This document shows positions 9,628 to 27,961 of a stretch of DNA of 56,929 nt, one piece after another. Position 1 is the stretch's first letter; the number at the start of each line of letters is the position of its first letter. A program made the translations under genes and the position numbers. This DNA comes from Thermomonas hydrothermalis. GTDB lineage: Bacteria; Pseudomonadota; Gammaproteobacteria; Xanthomonadales; Xanthomonadaceae. Location of the stretch: the NCBI RefSeq assembly GCF_900129205.1, contig NZ_FQUK01000015.1, positions 1 through 56,929 of the forward strand, in the 5' to 3' direction. The notes beneath the pieces are model-generated. The model was not told where the DNA came from, made no database searches, and saw nothing but the letters and a program-made list of their open reading frames with translations.

Positions 9628-11559
9628 TCAGATTTCCACCTGCGCCCCCAGTTCGACCAGCCGGTTGCTGGGGATGTGGAAGAAGTTACTGGCCGGTGCG
9701 GCATTGCGATGCATGAAGGCAAACAGCTTGTCGCGCCAGATCGGCATGCCGCGGTGGCGGCTTGGCACGATGGTTTCCCGACTGACGAAATAGGTGGTGT
9801 CCATCGGGTTGAACACCAGATCGCACTGGTCACACGACTGCATCAGTGCCAATGGCACGTCCGGGGTTTCCATGAACCCGTAGCGCACGATCACGCGGTA
9901 GAAATCATCGCCCCCGATCGACTCGATCTTCAGCCGCCGGTCTTTCGGCACATAGGGCACGTTGAGCGTTTCCACGGTCAAAAACACGTTGTGTTCGTGC
10001 AGCACCTTGTTGTGCTTGAGGTTGTGCAGCAGAGCGTGCGGCACCATGTCCGGATTGGCGGTGAGAAACACGGCCGTGCCCGGCACCCGGACCGGCGGGG
10101 CCAGCATCAGGCCCGGCAGGAAGGTGGCGAGCTCGATGCCTTCTTTGCGCATCTCGGCGCTCAGCAGTTCGCGCCCACGCCTCCAGGTGCGCAGCATGGT
10201 GAACAACACCACCCCAAGCACCAGCGGGAACCAGCCGCCATCGGGAATCTTGGCGCCGTTGGCGATCACGAACGCACACTCCACCGCCGCAAACACCACG
10301 CACAACGGCAGCACCCAGTGTCGCCAGCGCGGCCACAGCACATAGGCCACCAGCGCAAGCAGCAACGTGTCGATCAACATCGTCAGCGAGACCGAGATGC
10401 CATAGGCGGTGGCCAGCGCGGTCGATGTGCGGAAGGCCAGCACCAGTGCCACCACCAGCACCATCAACGTCCAGTTGATGGCAGGCACATAGATCTGGCC
10501 GATGGTGTCGCTGGAGGTGTGCTTGATCCGCATGCGCGGGATGTAGCCCAGCTGCATGGCCTGCCGCGCCACCGAGAACGCGCCGGTGATGACCGCCTGC
10601 GAAGCGATCACGGTGGCGGCGGTGGCCAGCAGGATCATCGGCCAGCGCGCCCAGTCGGGCACGCCGATGTAGAACGGGTTGCGGATCGCGGTCGGGTCGC
10701 CCAGCACCAGCGCCCCCTGCCCGAGGTAGTTCAGCATCAGCGCCGGCAGCACGAAAAAGTACCAGGCCAGCCGGATCGGTCGCGGCCCGAAGTGCCCCAT
10801 ATCGGCGTACAGCGCCTCGCCGCCGGTCACCGCCAGCACCACGGCGCCGAGAATGAAAATGCCGTGGAAATGATGCTCAAGAAAGAACCGGGCCGCCCAC
10901 ATCGGGTTGAAGGCTTTCAGCACTTCCGGGGCCTGCAGGGTATTGAACACGCCCACCGCCGCCAGCGAGGCAAACCACAGCAGGGTGATCGGCCCGAACA
11001 CCTTGCCCACTTTGGCTGTGCCATAGCGCTGGCTGGCAAACAACGCCACCAGCACCAGCACCGTGATCGGCACGATCCATTGATGCAAGCTGGGCGCCAC
11101 CACTTCCAGGCCCTCGATCGCCGACAGCACCGAAATGGCCGGCGTGATGACACCGTCACCAAAGAACAGTGAGGCGCCGAAGATCCCCAGGATGCCGACG
11201 TAGTACGCCGCACGCGAGCCTTTTTTCAGGGTGCGCTGGGCCAGCGCCATCAGCGCCATGATGCCGCCCTCGCCGTCGTTGTCGGCGCGCATCAAGATGG
11301 TGACGTATTTGGTGGTGACGGTGATCATCAACGCCCAGAACACCATCGACAGAATGCCCAGCACCGTGTCGTGGTTGGCGGTCAGCCCAAAATGCGGCGA
11401 GAACGCTTCCTTGAGCGTGTACAGCGGGCTGGTGCCGATGTCGCCAAACACCACGCCGATGGCGCCCACGATCAGCCCGAACAGGCCGATTTCGTCCCGC
11501 GTTTCATGCCCGTGGCCAGTGGCGGGCGGAACAGGGGAAGAAGCCGAATGTGTTGCCAT
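9628..11559 (-). CDS. kup: Low-affinity potassium transporter Kup
   Basis: Kup is a proton-coupled potassium uptake protein of the KUP/HAK/KT family in the inner membrane. The 643-residue product has the N-terminal [19 protein letters not shown] signature, about twelve hydrophobic helices (for example [10 protein letters not shown] and [18 protein letters not shown]), and a hydrophilic C-terminal domain. It lies between ruvA and ruvB in the same direction, with 46 nt to ruvB and 39 nt from ruvA, an arrangement I believe is shared by xanthomonads. Confidence 0.95.
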   Translation of the reverse strand: MATHSASSPVPPATGHGHETRDEIGLFGLIVGAIGVVFGDIGTSPLYTLKEAFSPHFGLTANHDTVLGILSMVFWALMITVTTKYVTILMRADNDGEGGIMALMALAQRTLKKGSRAAYYVGILGIFGASLFFGDGVITPAISVLSAIEGLEVVAPSLHQWIVPITVLVLVALFASQRYGTAKVGKVFGPITLLWFASLAAVGVFNTLQAPEVLKAFNPMWAARFFLEHHFHGIFILGAVVLAVTGGEALYADMGHFGPRPIRLAWYFFVLPALMLNYLGQGALVLGDPTAIRNPFYIGVPDWARWPMILLATAATVIASQAVITGAFSVARQAMQLGYIPRMRIKHTSSDTIGQIYVPAINWTLMVLVVALVLAFRTSTALATAYGISVSLTMLIDTLLLALVAYVLWPRWRHWVLPLCVVFAAVECAFVIANGAKIPDGGWFPLVLGVVLFTMLRTWRRGRELLSAEMRKEGIELATFLPGLMLAPPVRVPGTAVFLTANPDMVPHALLHNLKHNKVLHEHNVFLTVETLNVPYVPKDRRLKIESIGGDDFYRVIVRYGFMETPDVPLALMQSCDQCDLVFNPMDTTYFVSRETIVPSRHRGMPIWRDKLFAFMHRNAAPASNFFHIPSNRLVELGAQVEI

Positions 11560-11598
11560 GGGAGGGTTCCTGATCGGGCGGCGTACGGCCGCCCCTTG

Positions 11599-12183
11599 TC
11601 AACGCAACGCGGACTGTAGCGCCTTGCGGATGATGGCTTCGGCGGTCTCGCCTTCGCCGGATGCCGCCTTGGCCATGCGCTCGGCCTCGGCTGGCTTGTA
11701 ACCCAATGCCTGCAGAGCCGAAACCGCTTCGGCCACGGCATCCCCCGGGCGCGCCGGCACCCCGGGCGCGCCCTGGGTGAATGTGGCGGCACGATCGCGC
11801 AGCTCCACCACCATGCGTTCTGCCGTCTTGCGGCCGATGCCCGGAATGCGGGTCAGCGCCGCCACGTCCCCGGCCTGCACCAGCTGCGCGAACGCCTCGA
11901 CCGAGACGCCCGAGAGCACGGCAAGCGCGATCCTGGCACCAATCCCGCTGACCTTCTGGACATCGCGAAACAGACGTCGCTCGGCTTCGCTGAGAAAGCC
12001 GTACAGGGCCACGCTGTCCTCTTTTTGGGCGTAATGGGTGAACAGCGTCACCTCACGCCCCAGCTCGGGCAGCGCGTAGAAAGTGCTCATTGGCGCTTCC
12101 AGCTCGTAGCCCACACCGTGGACGTCGAGGACGAGCCACGGCGGCGCCTTGTGAATAAGGATGCCTTTCAACCGTCCGATCAT
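11599..12183 (-). CDS. ruvA: Holliday junction branch migration protein RuvA
   Basis: RuvA binds Holliday junctions as a tetramer and loads RuvB. The 194-residue protein has the N-terminal OB domain ([12 protein letters not shown]), two helix-hairpin-helix motifs ([15 protein letters not shown] and [18 protein letters not shown]) and the C-terminal RuvB-binding helix ([15 protein letters not shown]). Its ATG overlaps the ruvC stop by 4 nt (ATGA), so the two are translationally coupled. Confidence 0.97.
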   Translation of the reverse strand: MIGRLKGILIHKAPPWLVLDVHGVGYELEAPMSTFYALPELGREVTLFTHYAQKEDSVALYGFLSEAERRLFRDVQKVSGIGARIALAVLSGVSVEAFAQLVQAGDVAALTRIPGIGRKTAERMVVELRDRAATFTQGAPGVPARPGDAVAEAVSALQALGYKPAEAERMAKAASGEGETAEAIIRKALQSALR

Positions 12184-12752
12184 CGCCGCCCCCTGCCCTT
12201 ACGCCCCCAGGCCAGCCGTTCGGCCACGCCGAGACGGGCCGCGCTTGCCCGGACATGGGCGTGGGTAATGGCCACCGCCAGCGCGTCTGCGGCATCCGCC
12301 TGCAGACGCCCGGACAACCCCAGCATCACCGCCACCATGTGCTGCACCTGCCGTTTGTCGGCGCCGCCGCTGCCCACCAGTGCCAGCTTGATTTCCTTGG
12401 CGGCGTACTCGCTGACGGGCAGGTCGCGCGCCACACAGGCGGCCACCGCAGCACCGCGTGCCTGGCCCAGCTTGAGTGCGCTCATCGCGTTGTTGGACAA
12501 AAACACCTGCTCCACCGCCACTTCGTCGGGACGGAACTGTTCGATCAGCGCCCACAGTCCGTCCAGAAGCGCCCGCAGCCGCAGCGGGAAGGACTCGGCG
12601 TGCAGCAGCATCAGAGGCTGATGATGCACATGCGTCAGCCGACCATCGGTCGCTATGTCGATGATGCCCACCCCGGTGCGCTGCGAACCGGGGTCGATGC
12701 CAAGCACGCGCACCGGCGCAGGACGGCCATCGGACGTGGGCAGGGGCATCAT
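12180..12752 (-). CDS. ruvC: Crossover junction endodeoxyribonuclease RuvC
   Basis: RuvC cleaves Holliday junctions symmetrically as a dimer using magnesium. In the 190-residue product the acidic residues are visible: Asp20 in [10 protein letters not shown], Glu81 in [11 protein letters not shown], and the aspartates of [12 protein letters not shown]. The family length is about 170-175, so about 14 residues at the N terminus ([14 protein letters not shown]) are extra; no better in-frame ATG follows. It begins 25 nt after the yebC-type gene. Confidence 0.95.
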   Translation of the reverse strand: MMPLPTSDGRPAPVRVLGIDPGSQRTGVGIIDIATDGRLTHVHHQPLMLLHAESFPLRLRALLDGLWALIEQFRPDEVAVEQVFLSNNAMSALKLGQARGAAVAACVARDLPVSEYAAKEIKLALVGSGGADKRQVQHMVAVMLGLSGRLQADAADALAVAITHAHVRASAARLGVAERLAWGRKGRGRR

Positions 12753-12777
12753 CGACTACCGTGCATCGGCGACCGGC

Positions 12778-13497
12778 TCAACCCAGCCCGGCCGCGTTGG
12801 AATAAACGTGCTGCACGTCGTCCAGATCCTGCAACCAGCGCAGCAGCTTCTGCACCTGTTCGGCAGTTTCGCCTTCCACCGCAGTATCGGTATCGGCGCG
12901 CATCGTGATTTCGGCAAACCCCGGCACCAGCCCGGCGGCCTCCATCGCAGCCTTGACCTGGGCAAACGCCTCGGGCGAGGTGATCACGTCGATGGCGCCA
13001 TCCTCGGGATACACGATGACATCGTCGGCGCCGGCCTCGATCGCAGCCTCGGTGATTTTTTCTTCGTCCGCGCCGGGGGCGTAGCTGAGCACGCCCAGCC
13101 GCTTGAACATGAACGCCACCGAGCCTTCGGTTCCCAGATTTCCGCCGAACTTGGAAAACGCATGGCGGACATCCGCCACCGTCCGCACCCGGTTATCGGT
13201 CAGACAATCGACGATCACCGCCACCCCGCCCGGGCCGTAGCCCTCATAGCGGACTTCCTCGTAGGTGACCCCTTCCAGCTCACCGGCGGCCTTCTTGATC
13301 GCCCGCTCGATCACGTCCTTGGACATGTTGACGTCCAGACCGCGGTCGATGGCGGCGCGCAGCCGCGGGTTGCCTGCCGGGTCGCTGCCGCCGGTGCGGA
13401 CAGCCACGGAAATTTCACGAATGATCTTGGTGAACAGCTTGCCGCGCAGCGCGTCCTGCGCGTTCTTGCGGGCTTCGATGGAAGGACCACGTCCCAT
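12778..13497 (-). CDS. YebC/PmpR family DNA-binding regulatory protein
   Basis: A 239-residue member of the YebC family (TACO1-related), recognisable from [13 protein letters not shown] at the start, [11 protein letters not shown], and [27 protein letters not shown] in the central domain. Members have been described as transcriptional regulators and, more recently, as factors relieving ribosome stalling at prolines. The position just upstream of ruvC is the common proteobacterial context. The sequence shows nothing unusual. Confidence 0.93.
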   Translation of the reverse strand: MGRGPSIEARKNAQDALRGKLFTKIIREISVAVRTGGSDPAGNPRLRAAIDRGLDVNMSKDVIERAIKKAAGELEGVTYEEVRYEGYGPGGVAVIVDCLTDNRVRTVADVRHAFSKFGGNLGTEGSVAFMFKRLGVLSYAPGADEEKITEAAIEAGADDVIVYPEDGAIDVITSPEAFAQVKAAMEAAGLVPGFAEITMRADTDTAVEGETAEQVQKLLRWLQDLDDVQHVYSNAAGLG

Positions 13498-13529
13498 TGG
13501 ACATCCCGGAGTGTCTGCGAGGCGGCGGA

Positions 13530-14165
13530 TTATACGGCTGACGGCCCGACGGCGGGCTCGAATCGACCCTCCTGCAGGAATCGCAGAACCTGCCGCCTCG
13601 CCTCGGCCGACACCACCAGCCCGGTGTGGCTGGCCTGCACCACGCAGTGCGCGGCGATCCCCGGCAGCCGGGTCTCGGCCACCGCCACCGTGCCGTCGTG
13701 CTCCCCATCCAGCTCCGCAAACAGGCGCCCCAGCCCGCGCGGGATGTTGCCGGCCACCACCCCAACCGCGGCCGCACCCTGCCAGGCGGGTACGCCTGCG
13801 CGCAGCAGCGCCGCATGGCGGCCCAGCAGGGCGGCGCCCCAGTGGCGGTCCGCCAGCGCAGCCGCCACCGCGCTGCCACGCAGCGGCGAACCCAGACAGA
13901 CCACCCGTGCCACATCCACATCTGGGGCCAGGCGCAGAGCCTCCAGCGCGACTAGCCCGCCCAGGCTGTGGCCCACGATGGCATCGACGGGCGCGGCGCG
14001 CAGCCGGGCCTGCAGCCGCACGATGGCCCGTTCCGACCCGCCGGCCAACGTCGGATAGCCGAAGACATCGACTTCAAGGCCCGCTTTGCGCAGGCCGCCC
14101 GCCAGCGGGACCAGCCACCAGGCCGGGTTGAACAGGCCGTGCAGCAGCAGGACCCGCTGGATCAC
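13530..14165 (-). CDS. Alpha/beta hydrolase, lipase-like
   Basis: A 211-residue alpha/beta hydrolase. It has the oxyanion-side [12 protein letters not shown] at residues 5-16, a nucleophile elbow GHSLGG at about residues 65-70, an aspartate region ([12 protein letters not shown]) and a histidine in QASHTGLVV that would complete a Ser-Asp-His triad. It resembles the PGAP1/triacylglycerol-lipase-like group. The substrate is unknown. The start is a GTG that overlaps the GNAT stop (GTGA), so expression is probably coupled to that gene. No signal peptide is seen. Confidence 0.85.
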   Translation of the reverse strand: MIQRVLLLHGLFNPAWWLVPLAGGLRKAGLEVDVFGYPTLAGGSERAIVRLQARLRAAPVDAIVGHSLGGLVALEALRLAPDVDVARVVCLGSPLRGSAVAAALADRHWGAALLGRHAALLRAGVPAWQGAAAVGVVAGNIPRGLGRLFAELDGEHDGTVAVAETRLPGIAAHCVVQASHTGLVVSAEARRQVLRFLQEGRFEPAVGPSAV

Positions 14166-14685
14166 GTCGGAACCGGCTCCCGCCTGTACATGAATTCGCG
14201 GTCGCGCTGCTGGCCCACGATAAAGGCGTACTCACCGGCGAAGGCAAAGCCATAGCGGGCGTAGAAGCGCTGGGCGCCGAAGTTCTCCGACCACACGCTG
14301 ACCCACAGGGTACGCGGGCCGTCGCGCAGCAGCCACGCCATCGCCGCGTCCATCAGGGCACGTCCGACGCCGCCGCTCTGGTATCCGGCCCGGACGTACA
14401 GCCGCTTGAGCTCGCCATCCTCAGGCTGCACGTCCGGGTGCGGCAGCCCGCAGGGGCCGGCCTGGGCATAGCCGATGGCCTGGCCTGCTACGTCTTCGGC
14501 CAGCCACAGCGCATAGCGAGGATCCGCCAACGCCTTGGCGTACGCGGCGGGCGTGTGGTTTTCCTGCAAAAAGGCCTGCAGATCCTCGGGCCGATACAGA
14601 TGCCCGAACGCCTCCACGAACGTGGCCGCCCCCAGCGTCGCCAGGGTGGCGGCATCGTCAGGCACAGCGGGGCGGATCGTCACCG

Positions 14686-14689
<4 letters not shown>
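14162..14689 (-). CDS. GNAT family N-acetyltransferase
   Basis: A 175-residue acetyl-CoA-dependent N-acetyltransferase. It starts [20 protein letters not shown] and contains the acetyl-CoA-binding region [20 protein letters not shown] at about residues 95-115, followed by the C-terminal [13 protein letters not shown]. The GTG at 14689 overlaps the aspS stop as GTGA and is preferred to the further upstream ATG, which would add shadow sequence from aspS. Substrate unknown. It sits between aspS and the lipase-like gene in one coupled unit. Confidence 0.88.
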
Positions 14690-16449
<1,760 letters not shown>

Positions 16450-16588
16450 GCAGGCTCCGCAAAACAACCGCGCGGGCGAGCTGCCCGCGCGCAGAGCCGG
16501 TATTTTAGGGAATCTCTGATCAGTTCGGAGATTTCCGTCGGCCTGATGGCCGGCGGCGAACCAATCGCGTGCGCGCTTGATTCGCATG

Positions 16589-16619
16589 CGCCGAGCCCGG
16601 ACATGTGCCGGGCTCGGCG
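16589..16619. terminator. Perfect 12-bp GC hairpin between FmdB gene and aspS
   Basis: The arms 16589-16600 and 16608-16619 are perfectly complementary around a 7-nt loop. It lies downstream of the FmdB-type gene and upstream of aspS. No U-tract follows on the minus strand, so it could be a weak or factor-dependent terminator. Confidence 0.5.
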
Positions 16620-16674
16620 TTGTTCAGCCTTTTTGAGTTGAAGCCCGGGCAGCACCGCCGCGCCCGGCGGCCGG

Positions 16675-16986
16675 TCAGGCGGCTGGGGCAGACTCGGTCT
16701 TGCCGGCGGTGGAGCAGGCACCGGCCTTGCTGTCCCCGCAGTCCGAGCACTTGGCCTCGCCGGCACCGCCATCGCCAGCGAGGTTGCGCTTTTTCTCGCC
16801 GTCCTTCTTGAAGTCCGTCTCGTACCAACCACCGCCAGCCAGACGGAACTGCGGTGCGGTCAGCCGGCGATGTACCCGGCCCTGGGCCTGGCAGGCCGGA
16901 CAGGTGTCCGGATCGGCATCGGAAAGTTTCTGCAGACGGTCGAAGACGTGCCCACAGGCATCGCAACGAAAGGAATAGATCGGCAT
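16675..16986 (-). CDS. FmdB-family zinc ribbon protein
   Basis: A 103-residue small protein with an N-terminal zinc ribbon of the FmdB type: MPIYSFRCDACGHVFDRLQK, then CPACQ (two CXXC pairs, at about residues 8-11 and 32-35). The C-terminal part is charged and contains a further CSDCG. The family is sometimes called a putative regulatory protein, but its function is not established. In many proteobacteria such a gene lies just upstream of aspS, as here. Confidence 0.85.
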   Translation of the reverse strand: MPIYSFRCDACGHVFDRLQKLSDADPDTCPACQAQGRVHRRLTAPQFRLAGGGWYETDFKKDGEKKRNLAGDGGAGEAKCSDCGDSKAGACSTAGKTESAPAA

Positions 16987-17041
16987 GGTGTCGTGCAGTC
17001 CTGGTCAAGAAACAAATCCGCTGCCATAGTGGGGCCACTGG

Positions 17042-17173
17042 TCAGGATTTCAAGCCACCCCAATCCGCACCGCCAATCAGGGCGTGGTGAGCATCGAAAA
17101 CCGCGATGCCGGCAGCCCGCAGATCAAGAAGATCCGGGTGGTGACCACGGTCGAGTATTTCCTCAAAGACTGA
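17042..17173 (+). pseudogene. Coding remnant, 3' end of an unidentified gene
   Basis: On the plus strand a frame closed by TGA at 17171-17173 reads IENRDAGSPQIKKIRV and then VTTVEYFLKD. It has no start codon of its own and meets an in-frame stop at 17027. The codons from about 17081 are strongly GC-ending, as in real genes of this genome, which suggests the surviving 3' end of a lost gene. I do not recognise the protein. The opposite strand is also open over this stretch, so the call is tentative. Confidence 0.35.
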
Positions 17174-17183
17174 ACGTGACCCC

Positions 17184-19037
<1,854 letters not shown>

Positions 19038-19191
19038 GGGCGGGCGATTCTACCCGCACCGTCCCCATGATCTGACGGCCACCTTTGCCGCCCAGGGCGG
19101 CGCCCTCCAGGATTTCCGCACTGCGGTTTGCAGCCAGACTGAACCGGTGGTAAACAGGCAATCACCACCCCAGCTCATGAAGGAGAGGACC

Positions 19192-21579
<2,388 letters not shown>

Positions 21580-21603
21580 TCTGACGCCTGACTGCCACCC
21601 ATC

Positions 21604-21627
21604 GACGCCCCGGCCCGCCGGGGCGTC
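21604..21627 (+). terminator. 10-bp GC hairpin after the TonB receptor
   Basis: The arms 21604-21613 and 21618-21627 are perfectly complementary with a 4-nt loop, 25 nt after the receptor stop. Only a weak T-rich run follows (gtcgtatgt), so termination strength is uncertain. Confidence 0.6.
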
Positions 21628-21684
21628 GTCGTATGTGCAAGCCCGGCATGCGATCATCCCGTTGAGCGCACGTCCGGATGCCCC

Positions 21685-23352
21685 ATGCCGCACTCAACGT
21701 CTCTGATCACCTTGCTTTGTCTCGCCTTCGTGCTGGCCTTTGGCTTTGGCCTGTTGGCACAACGGCTGCGGATGTCCCCCCTGGCCGGGTACCTGCTGGC
21801 CGGCGTGGTGGTCGGCCCGTTCATGCCGGCGCTGGTGGGCGATCAGACCCTGGCCCCGCAGTTGGCCGAAGTCGGCGTGATCCTGCTGATGTTCGGCGTG
21901 GGCCTGCATTTCTCCTTGCAGGACCTGCTGCAGGTGCGCACGGTGGCCATCCCCGGCGCTCTGTTGCGCATCCTGTTGATGACGGCATTGGGCTGGGGTG
22001 TGGGGCGGCTGTCCGGCTGGACTGACAGCAACGGACTGGTGTTTGGCCTGGCGCTCTCGGTGGCCAGTACGGTGGTGCTGCTGCGCACCCTGGAAGAACA
22101 TCGCCTGCTGGATTCGCGGGTTGGCCAGGTCACCGTCGGCTGGGTGGTGGTGGAAGACATCGCCATGGTGCTGGCACTGCTGCTGTTGCCGCCCCTGGCC
22201 GCTGGCGGCCATGCGGCCTCGCTCGCCGGCCTGTGGCTGCGCCTGGGCGAAACCGTGCTGAAGCTGGCCGTATTTTTGGCCTTCATGCTGGTGGTGGGGC
22301 GCCGGGTGATGCCCTGGATCCTGGCGCGGGTGGCCGGCACCGGCTCGCGCGAACTGTTCACCCTGTGCGTGCTGGCCACCGCGATGGGCGTGGCGTTTGC
22401 GGCGGCGGAGCTGTTTGGGGTGTCGTTCGCGCTGGGCGCGTTCTTCGCCGGCATGCTGCTCAACGAGTCCGAGTTCTCGCACAAGGCCGCCAACGACTCC
22501 CTGCCCCTGCGCGATGCGTTTGCCGTGCTGTTCTTCGTGTCGGTCGGCATGCTGTTCGATCCGGCCATCCTGCTCCGGCAACCCCTGCAGGTGGCGCTGA
22601 CCGTGTTTCTGATCGTGGTCGTCAAAGGCGCCCTCAGCTGGTGGGGCCTGCGCATGCTGGGCGAGCGCGATGAAGATGCCCGCCTGGCCGCCGCCACCCT
22701 GGCCCAGATCGGCGAGTTTTCCTTCATCGTGATGGGGCTTGCCCTTTCGCTTCACCTGCTGCAGCCGGAAGTGCGGGATCTGGTGCTGGCCGGCGCGCTG
22801 CTGTCAATCGTCCTCAACCCGCTGCTGGTGGCCATGCTGTTGCGACAGGTCCGCAAACGCCGCGAACAGGCCTGCCTGGAAGTGCCGCCGCTGCCCGCCG
22901 ATCTGCGCGACCACATCATCGTGATCGGCTACGGCCGGGTTGGCCGTGACCTGCTGCGGCTGCTGCGTGAACGCCATGTGCCGGTCGTGCTGATCGAGGA
23001 AGACATTGAGCGTGTGCATGCCGCACGCGCCGCTGGTTTCCCGGCCATCCGCGGCAACGCGGTGCTTCCACAGGTGCTGGCCAGCGCCCGGCCCGAGCTG
23101 GCCAAACTTGCGATTCTGGCGATTCCGCGGGCGCTGGAGGGTGGCGAAACCATCGCCCACCTGCGCGCCCTCAATCCTGCCATCACGGTACTGGCACGGG
23201 CCCACAGCGAAGGCGAGGTCAAGTATCTGCTCGCCCACGGCGCGGATGCCGCCGTGCTGGCCGAGCGCGAGCTGGCCTACTCGCTGGCCGATATGGTGCT
23301 GGCCACGCCACCGTACCGGCCCGCGCGCACACCCCCGCAGGCCACCTCCTGA
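21685..23352 (+). CDS. ybaL: CPA2-family monovalent cation:proton antiporter, YbaL-like
   Basis: A 555-residue inner-membrane antiporter with about twelve hydrophobic helices, the CPA2 features MSPLAGYLLAGVVVGPF and ASTVVLLRTLEEHRLLDSRVG, and a C-terminal cytosolic TrkA-N (RCK) nucleotide-binding domain from about residue 410 (IIVIGYGRVGRDLLRLL, with an acidic residue at the end of strand 2 in VLIEED). Length and domain order match YbaL/RosB rather than KefB/KefC with their ancillary proteins. The ion preference cannot be read from sequence. It converges on clpB. Confidence 0.88.
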   Translation: MPHSTSLITLLCLAFVLAFGFGLLAQRLRMSPLAGYLLAGVVVGPFMPALVGDQTLAPQLAEVGVILLMFGVGLHFSLQDLLQVRTVAIPGALLRILLMTALGWGVGRLSGWTDSNGLVFGLALSVASTVVLLRTLEEHRLLDSRVGQVTVGWVVVEDIAMVLALLLLPPLAAGGHAASLAGLWLRLGETVLKLAVFLAFMLVVGRRVMPWILARVAGTGSRELFTLCVLATAMGVAFAAAELFGVSFALGAFFAGMLLNESEFSHKAANDSLPLRDAFAVLFFVSVGMLFDPAILLRQPLQVALTVFLIVVVKGALSWWGLRMLGERDEDARLAAATLAQIGEFSFIVMGLALSLHLLQPEVRDLVLAGALLSIVLNPLLVAMLLRQVRKRREQACLEVPPLPADLRDHIIVIGYGRVGRDLLRLLRERHVPVVLIEEDIERVHAARAAGFPAIRGNAVLPQVLASARPELAKLAILAIPRALEGGETIAHLRALNPAITVLARAHSEGEVKYLLAHGADAAVLAERELAYSLADMVLATPPYRPARTPPQATS

Positions 23353-23358
23353 AACGCA

Positions 23359-23386
23359 AACAGGCGCCGGAACCCCGGCGCCTGTT
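23359..23386. terminator. Bidirectional terminator between ybaL-like gene and clpB
   Basis: A perfect 12-bp stem (23359-23370 with 23375-23386) around a 4-nt loop lies between the two convergent stop codons. The outer pairs are A-T rich, and short T-rich runs occur on both sides. Confidence 0.7.
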
Positions 23387-23410
23387 CTGTGGCAATGCCT
23401 GCCAATGTGA

Positions 23411-23436
23411 GCCGGGCGCCCCAATGGGCACCCGGC
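23411..23436 (-). terminator. Second hairpin just after clpB
   Basis: GCCGGG-C-GCCC pairs with GGGC-A-CCCGGC (one mismatch) around CAAT, 8 nt beyond the clpB stop on the minus strand. It is probably part of the clpB terminator together with the stem at 23359. Confidence 0.5.
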
Positions 23437-23443
23437 ATCGGGC

Positions 23444-26026
<2,583 letters not shown>

Positions 26027-26072
26027 GGGAAAGTTCCTGAAGTCCGGGCCGCGGATGCAGCCAATGCCTACC

Positions 26073-26100
26073 ACATGCGGTCGCTGGCCGGTATTTCAAG
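26073..26100 (-). promoter_or_regulatory. Sigma-32 (RpoH) heat-shock promoter of clpB
   Basis: On the minus strand CTTGAAA (26094-26100) is followed after 13 nt by CCGCATGT (26073-26080). The sigma-32 consensus is CTTGAAA, 11-16 nt, CCCCATNT, so only one specified base differs. The transcript would start near 26066 and give a leader of about 40 nt before the clpB ATG. Confidence 0.8.
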
Positions 26101-26154
26101 ATGCAGATGCGCTAAAACGAAAATCGCACCCGATATTTCCCGGCAGGCGGCGCT

Positions 26155-26901
26155 TCAGCTGGCGGGGTGGATCCAGGCCAGCGTGGCCATACGACCGCTT
26201 TGCCCGTCACGGCGATGGGAAAAAAACCGGTCGCGCTCTCGGATGGTGCAGTGCTGTCCGCCATGGATGGCCTCCGGCACGAGCCCCGCACTGATCAGCC
26301 GTTGCCGCGCCAGGGCATACAGATCGACCCGCCAATGCCCGGGGCGGGTCGGCACAAAGGCCGTCGCAGCCGCCGAATCCCGGGCCAGGAAGGCCTCACG
26401 CACCTCGTCGCCCACTTCGTAGGCATCCGGCCCTGCGCCCGGCCCCAGCCAGGCCCGCAGCCGCGCGGGCGGCGTCTGCATCGCGGTCACCGTGGCCTCC
26501 AGCACGCCGGCGGCCAGCCCGCGCCAGCCGGCGTGGGCCGCGGCGATCTCGTCGCCATCACAGGCCGCCAGCACCACCGGCAGGCAGTCGGCGGTGAGGA
26601 TGGCCAGCACCGTGCCCGGCGTGGCGGTCACCGCGGCATCGGCCTCGGGTTCGTCCAGCCCCGGCTCGACCACCACCCGCACCCCATGCACCTGGCGCAG
26701 CCAGCGTGGCGGCGACGGCAACGCCAGTGCCGCCGCCAGCTGCCGCCGGTTTTCATTCACCGCAGCGGTGGCATCCCCACACCGGCTGCCAAGATTGAAA
26801 TGATCAAACGGCGACGCCGATACGCCCAACCCGTGCCGCAGTGTCGTCCCTGCCCGCACACCGGGCGGTGCCGGCCAGTCGGCGGGCAAAAAGGCGCTCA
26901 T
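26155..26901 (-). CDS. pgeF: Peptidoglycan editing factor PgeF (YfiH, laccase-domain)
   Basis: A 248-residue member of the YfiH/DUF152 family, which includes PgeF, an enzyme that keeps wrong amino acids out of peptidoglycan stem peptides; other family members have been reported as purine nucleoside-active. The metal-site motifs are visible: [20 protein letters not shown] and [15 protein letters not shown], with HCTI near the end. Its ATG overlaps the rluD stop by 4 nt (ATGA), so the two are coupled, the common proteobacterial arrangement rluD-pgeF-clpB. Confidence 0.92.
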   Translation of the reverse strand: MSAFLPADWPAPPGVRAGTTLRHGLGVSASPFDHFNLGSRCGDATAAVNENRRQLAAALALPSPPRWLRQVHGVRVVVEPGLDEPEADAAVTATPGTVLAILTADCLPVVLAACDGDEIAAAHAGWRGLAAGVLEATVTAMQTPPARLRAWLGPGAGPDAYEVGDEVREAFLARDSAAATAFVPTRPGHWRVDLYALARQRLISAGLVPEAIHGGQHCTIRERDRFFSHRRDGQSGRMATLAWIHPAS

Positions 26902-27878
26902 TGGCGCGCACGCTCCGCCGCGGCATGGGCGAGGGCGTCGTCCTCCAACAGCTGCATGAGCTGGCGCATGTCCTCCGGCACCGGCGCCTGGCAACGCACC
27001 GGCTGACCGGTGATCGGATGGGAAAACTCCAGCACCTCGGCATGCAGGGCCTGCCGACGAAAACCGCGCAGGGCGGTGATGAGCGCCTCCGACGCCCCCT
27101 TGGGCAACTTCAGCGATCCGCCATAGAGCGGGTCACCGACGATCGGATGCTTCAGGTGCGCCATGTGCACGCGGATCTGGTGGGTCCGCCCGGTCTCCAG
27201 CCGGCATTCGAGCGCGGTATGCGCACGGTAGCGCCGGCGCAGGCGGTAATGGGTCACCGCGTCCTTGCCATCCTCGCGCACGGCCATCCGCAGCCGGTCG
27301 CGGGGATGCCGATCGATCGGGGCGTTGACCGTGCCCCCCGACACCAGGGCACCGACCACGATGGCCAGATACTGGCGATGCACGTCGCGGGCGGACAGCT
27401 GCGCCACCAGCGCGGTGTGCGCCGCCAGCGTGCGCGCCACCACCATGACGCCGCTGGTGTCTTTGTCCAGGCGGTGGACGATACCGGCACGCGGCAGCTG
27501 GGCCAGCGCCGGATCGCGATGCAGCAGCGCGTTGACCAGGGTGCCGGCCGGATTGCCTGCGCCTGGATGCACCACCAGCCCGGCCGGCTTGTTGAGGACG
27601 AACACATGCGGATCCTCGTACAGCAGCTCCAGCGTGATCGGCTCGGCCTCGGCATGGGTCTGGACCGTCGGCTGCACCCGCAGCACCACCGTCTCGCCCC
27701 CGAGCACCGGGTCGCGCGGACGTGCTGGGGTCCCGTCCACGGTGACATCGCCCGCCTTGATCCAGGCCGCCAGCCGTGATCGCGAATACTCGGGGAACAG
27801 CCCGGCCAGGACCGCATCCAGGCGGCCGCCGGCAGCGTCCTCGGGAATGCGGGCGGTACGAAGTTCGACGTCGGTCAT
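26898..27878 (-). CDS. rluD: 23S rRNA pseudouridine synthase RluD
   Basis: RluD makes the helix-69 pseudouridines of 23S rRNA. The 326-residue protein has an N-terminal S4-like RNA-binding domain ([26 protein letters not shown]) and the RluA-type catalytic domain with HRLDKDTSG, catalytic Asp138. The segments [12 protein letters not shown] and [11 protein letters not shown] are also typical. The start ATG at 27878 faces bamD across 83 nt. The adjacency to bamD on the opposite strand and to pgeF supports RluD rather than RluA or RluC. Confidence 0.95.
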   Translation of the reverse strand: MTDVELRTARIPEDAAGGRLDAVLAGLFPEYSRSRLAAWIKAGDVTVDGTPARPRDPVLGGETVVLRVQPTVQTHAEAEPITLELLYEDPHVFVLNKPAGLVVHPGAGNPAGTLVNALLHRDPALAQLPRAGIVHRLDKDTSGVMVVARTLAAHTALVAQLSARDVHRQYLAIVVGALVSGGTVNAPIDRHPRDRLRMAVREDGKDAVTHYRLRRRYRAHTALECRLETGRTHQIRVHMAHLKHPIVGDPLYGGSLKLPKGASEALITALRGFRRQALHAEVLEFSHPITGQPVRCQAPVPEDMRQLMQLLEDDALAHAAAERARQ

Positions 27879-27961
27879 GGGCAGCGCGCCGCTTGGCGCG
27901 TTCGGGCCTGATTGAAGTGGGGCTGCTATTATCCAGCCTTCTTGCCCCTGGCGCCCATTCG

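Noticed and set aside
27912-27932. TTGAAG and TATTAT as a bamD promoter
   Set aside because: The gap between the hexamers is only 9 nt, too short for a sigma-70 promoter; TATTAT alone may still be a -10 box.
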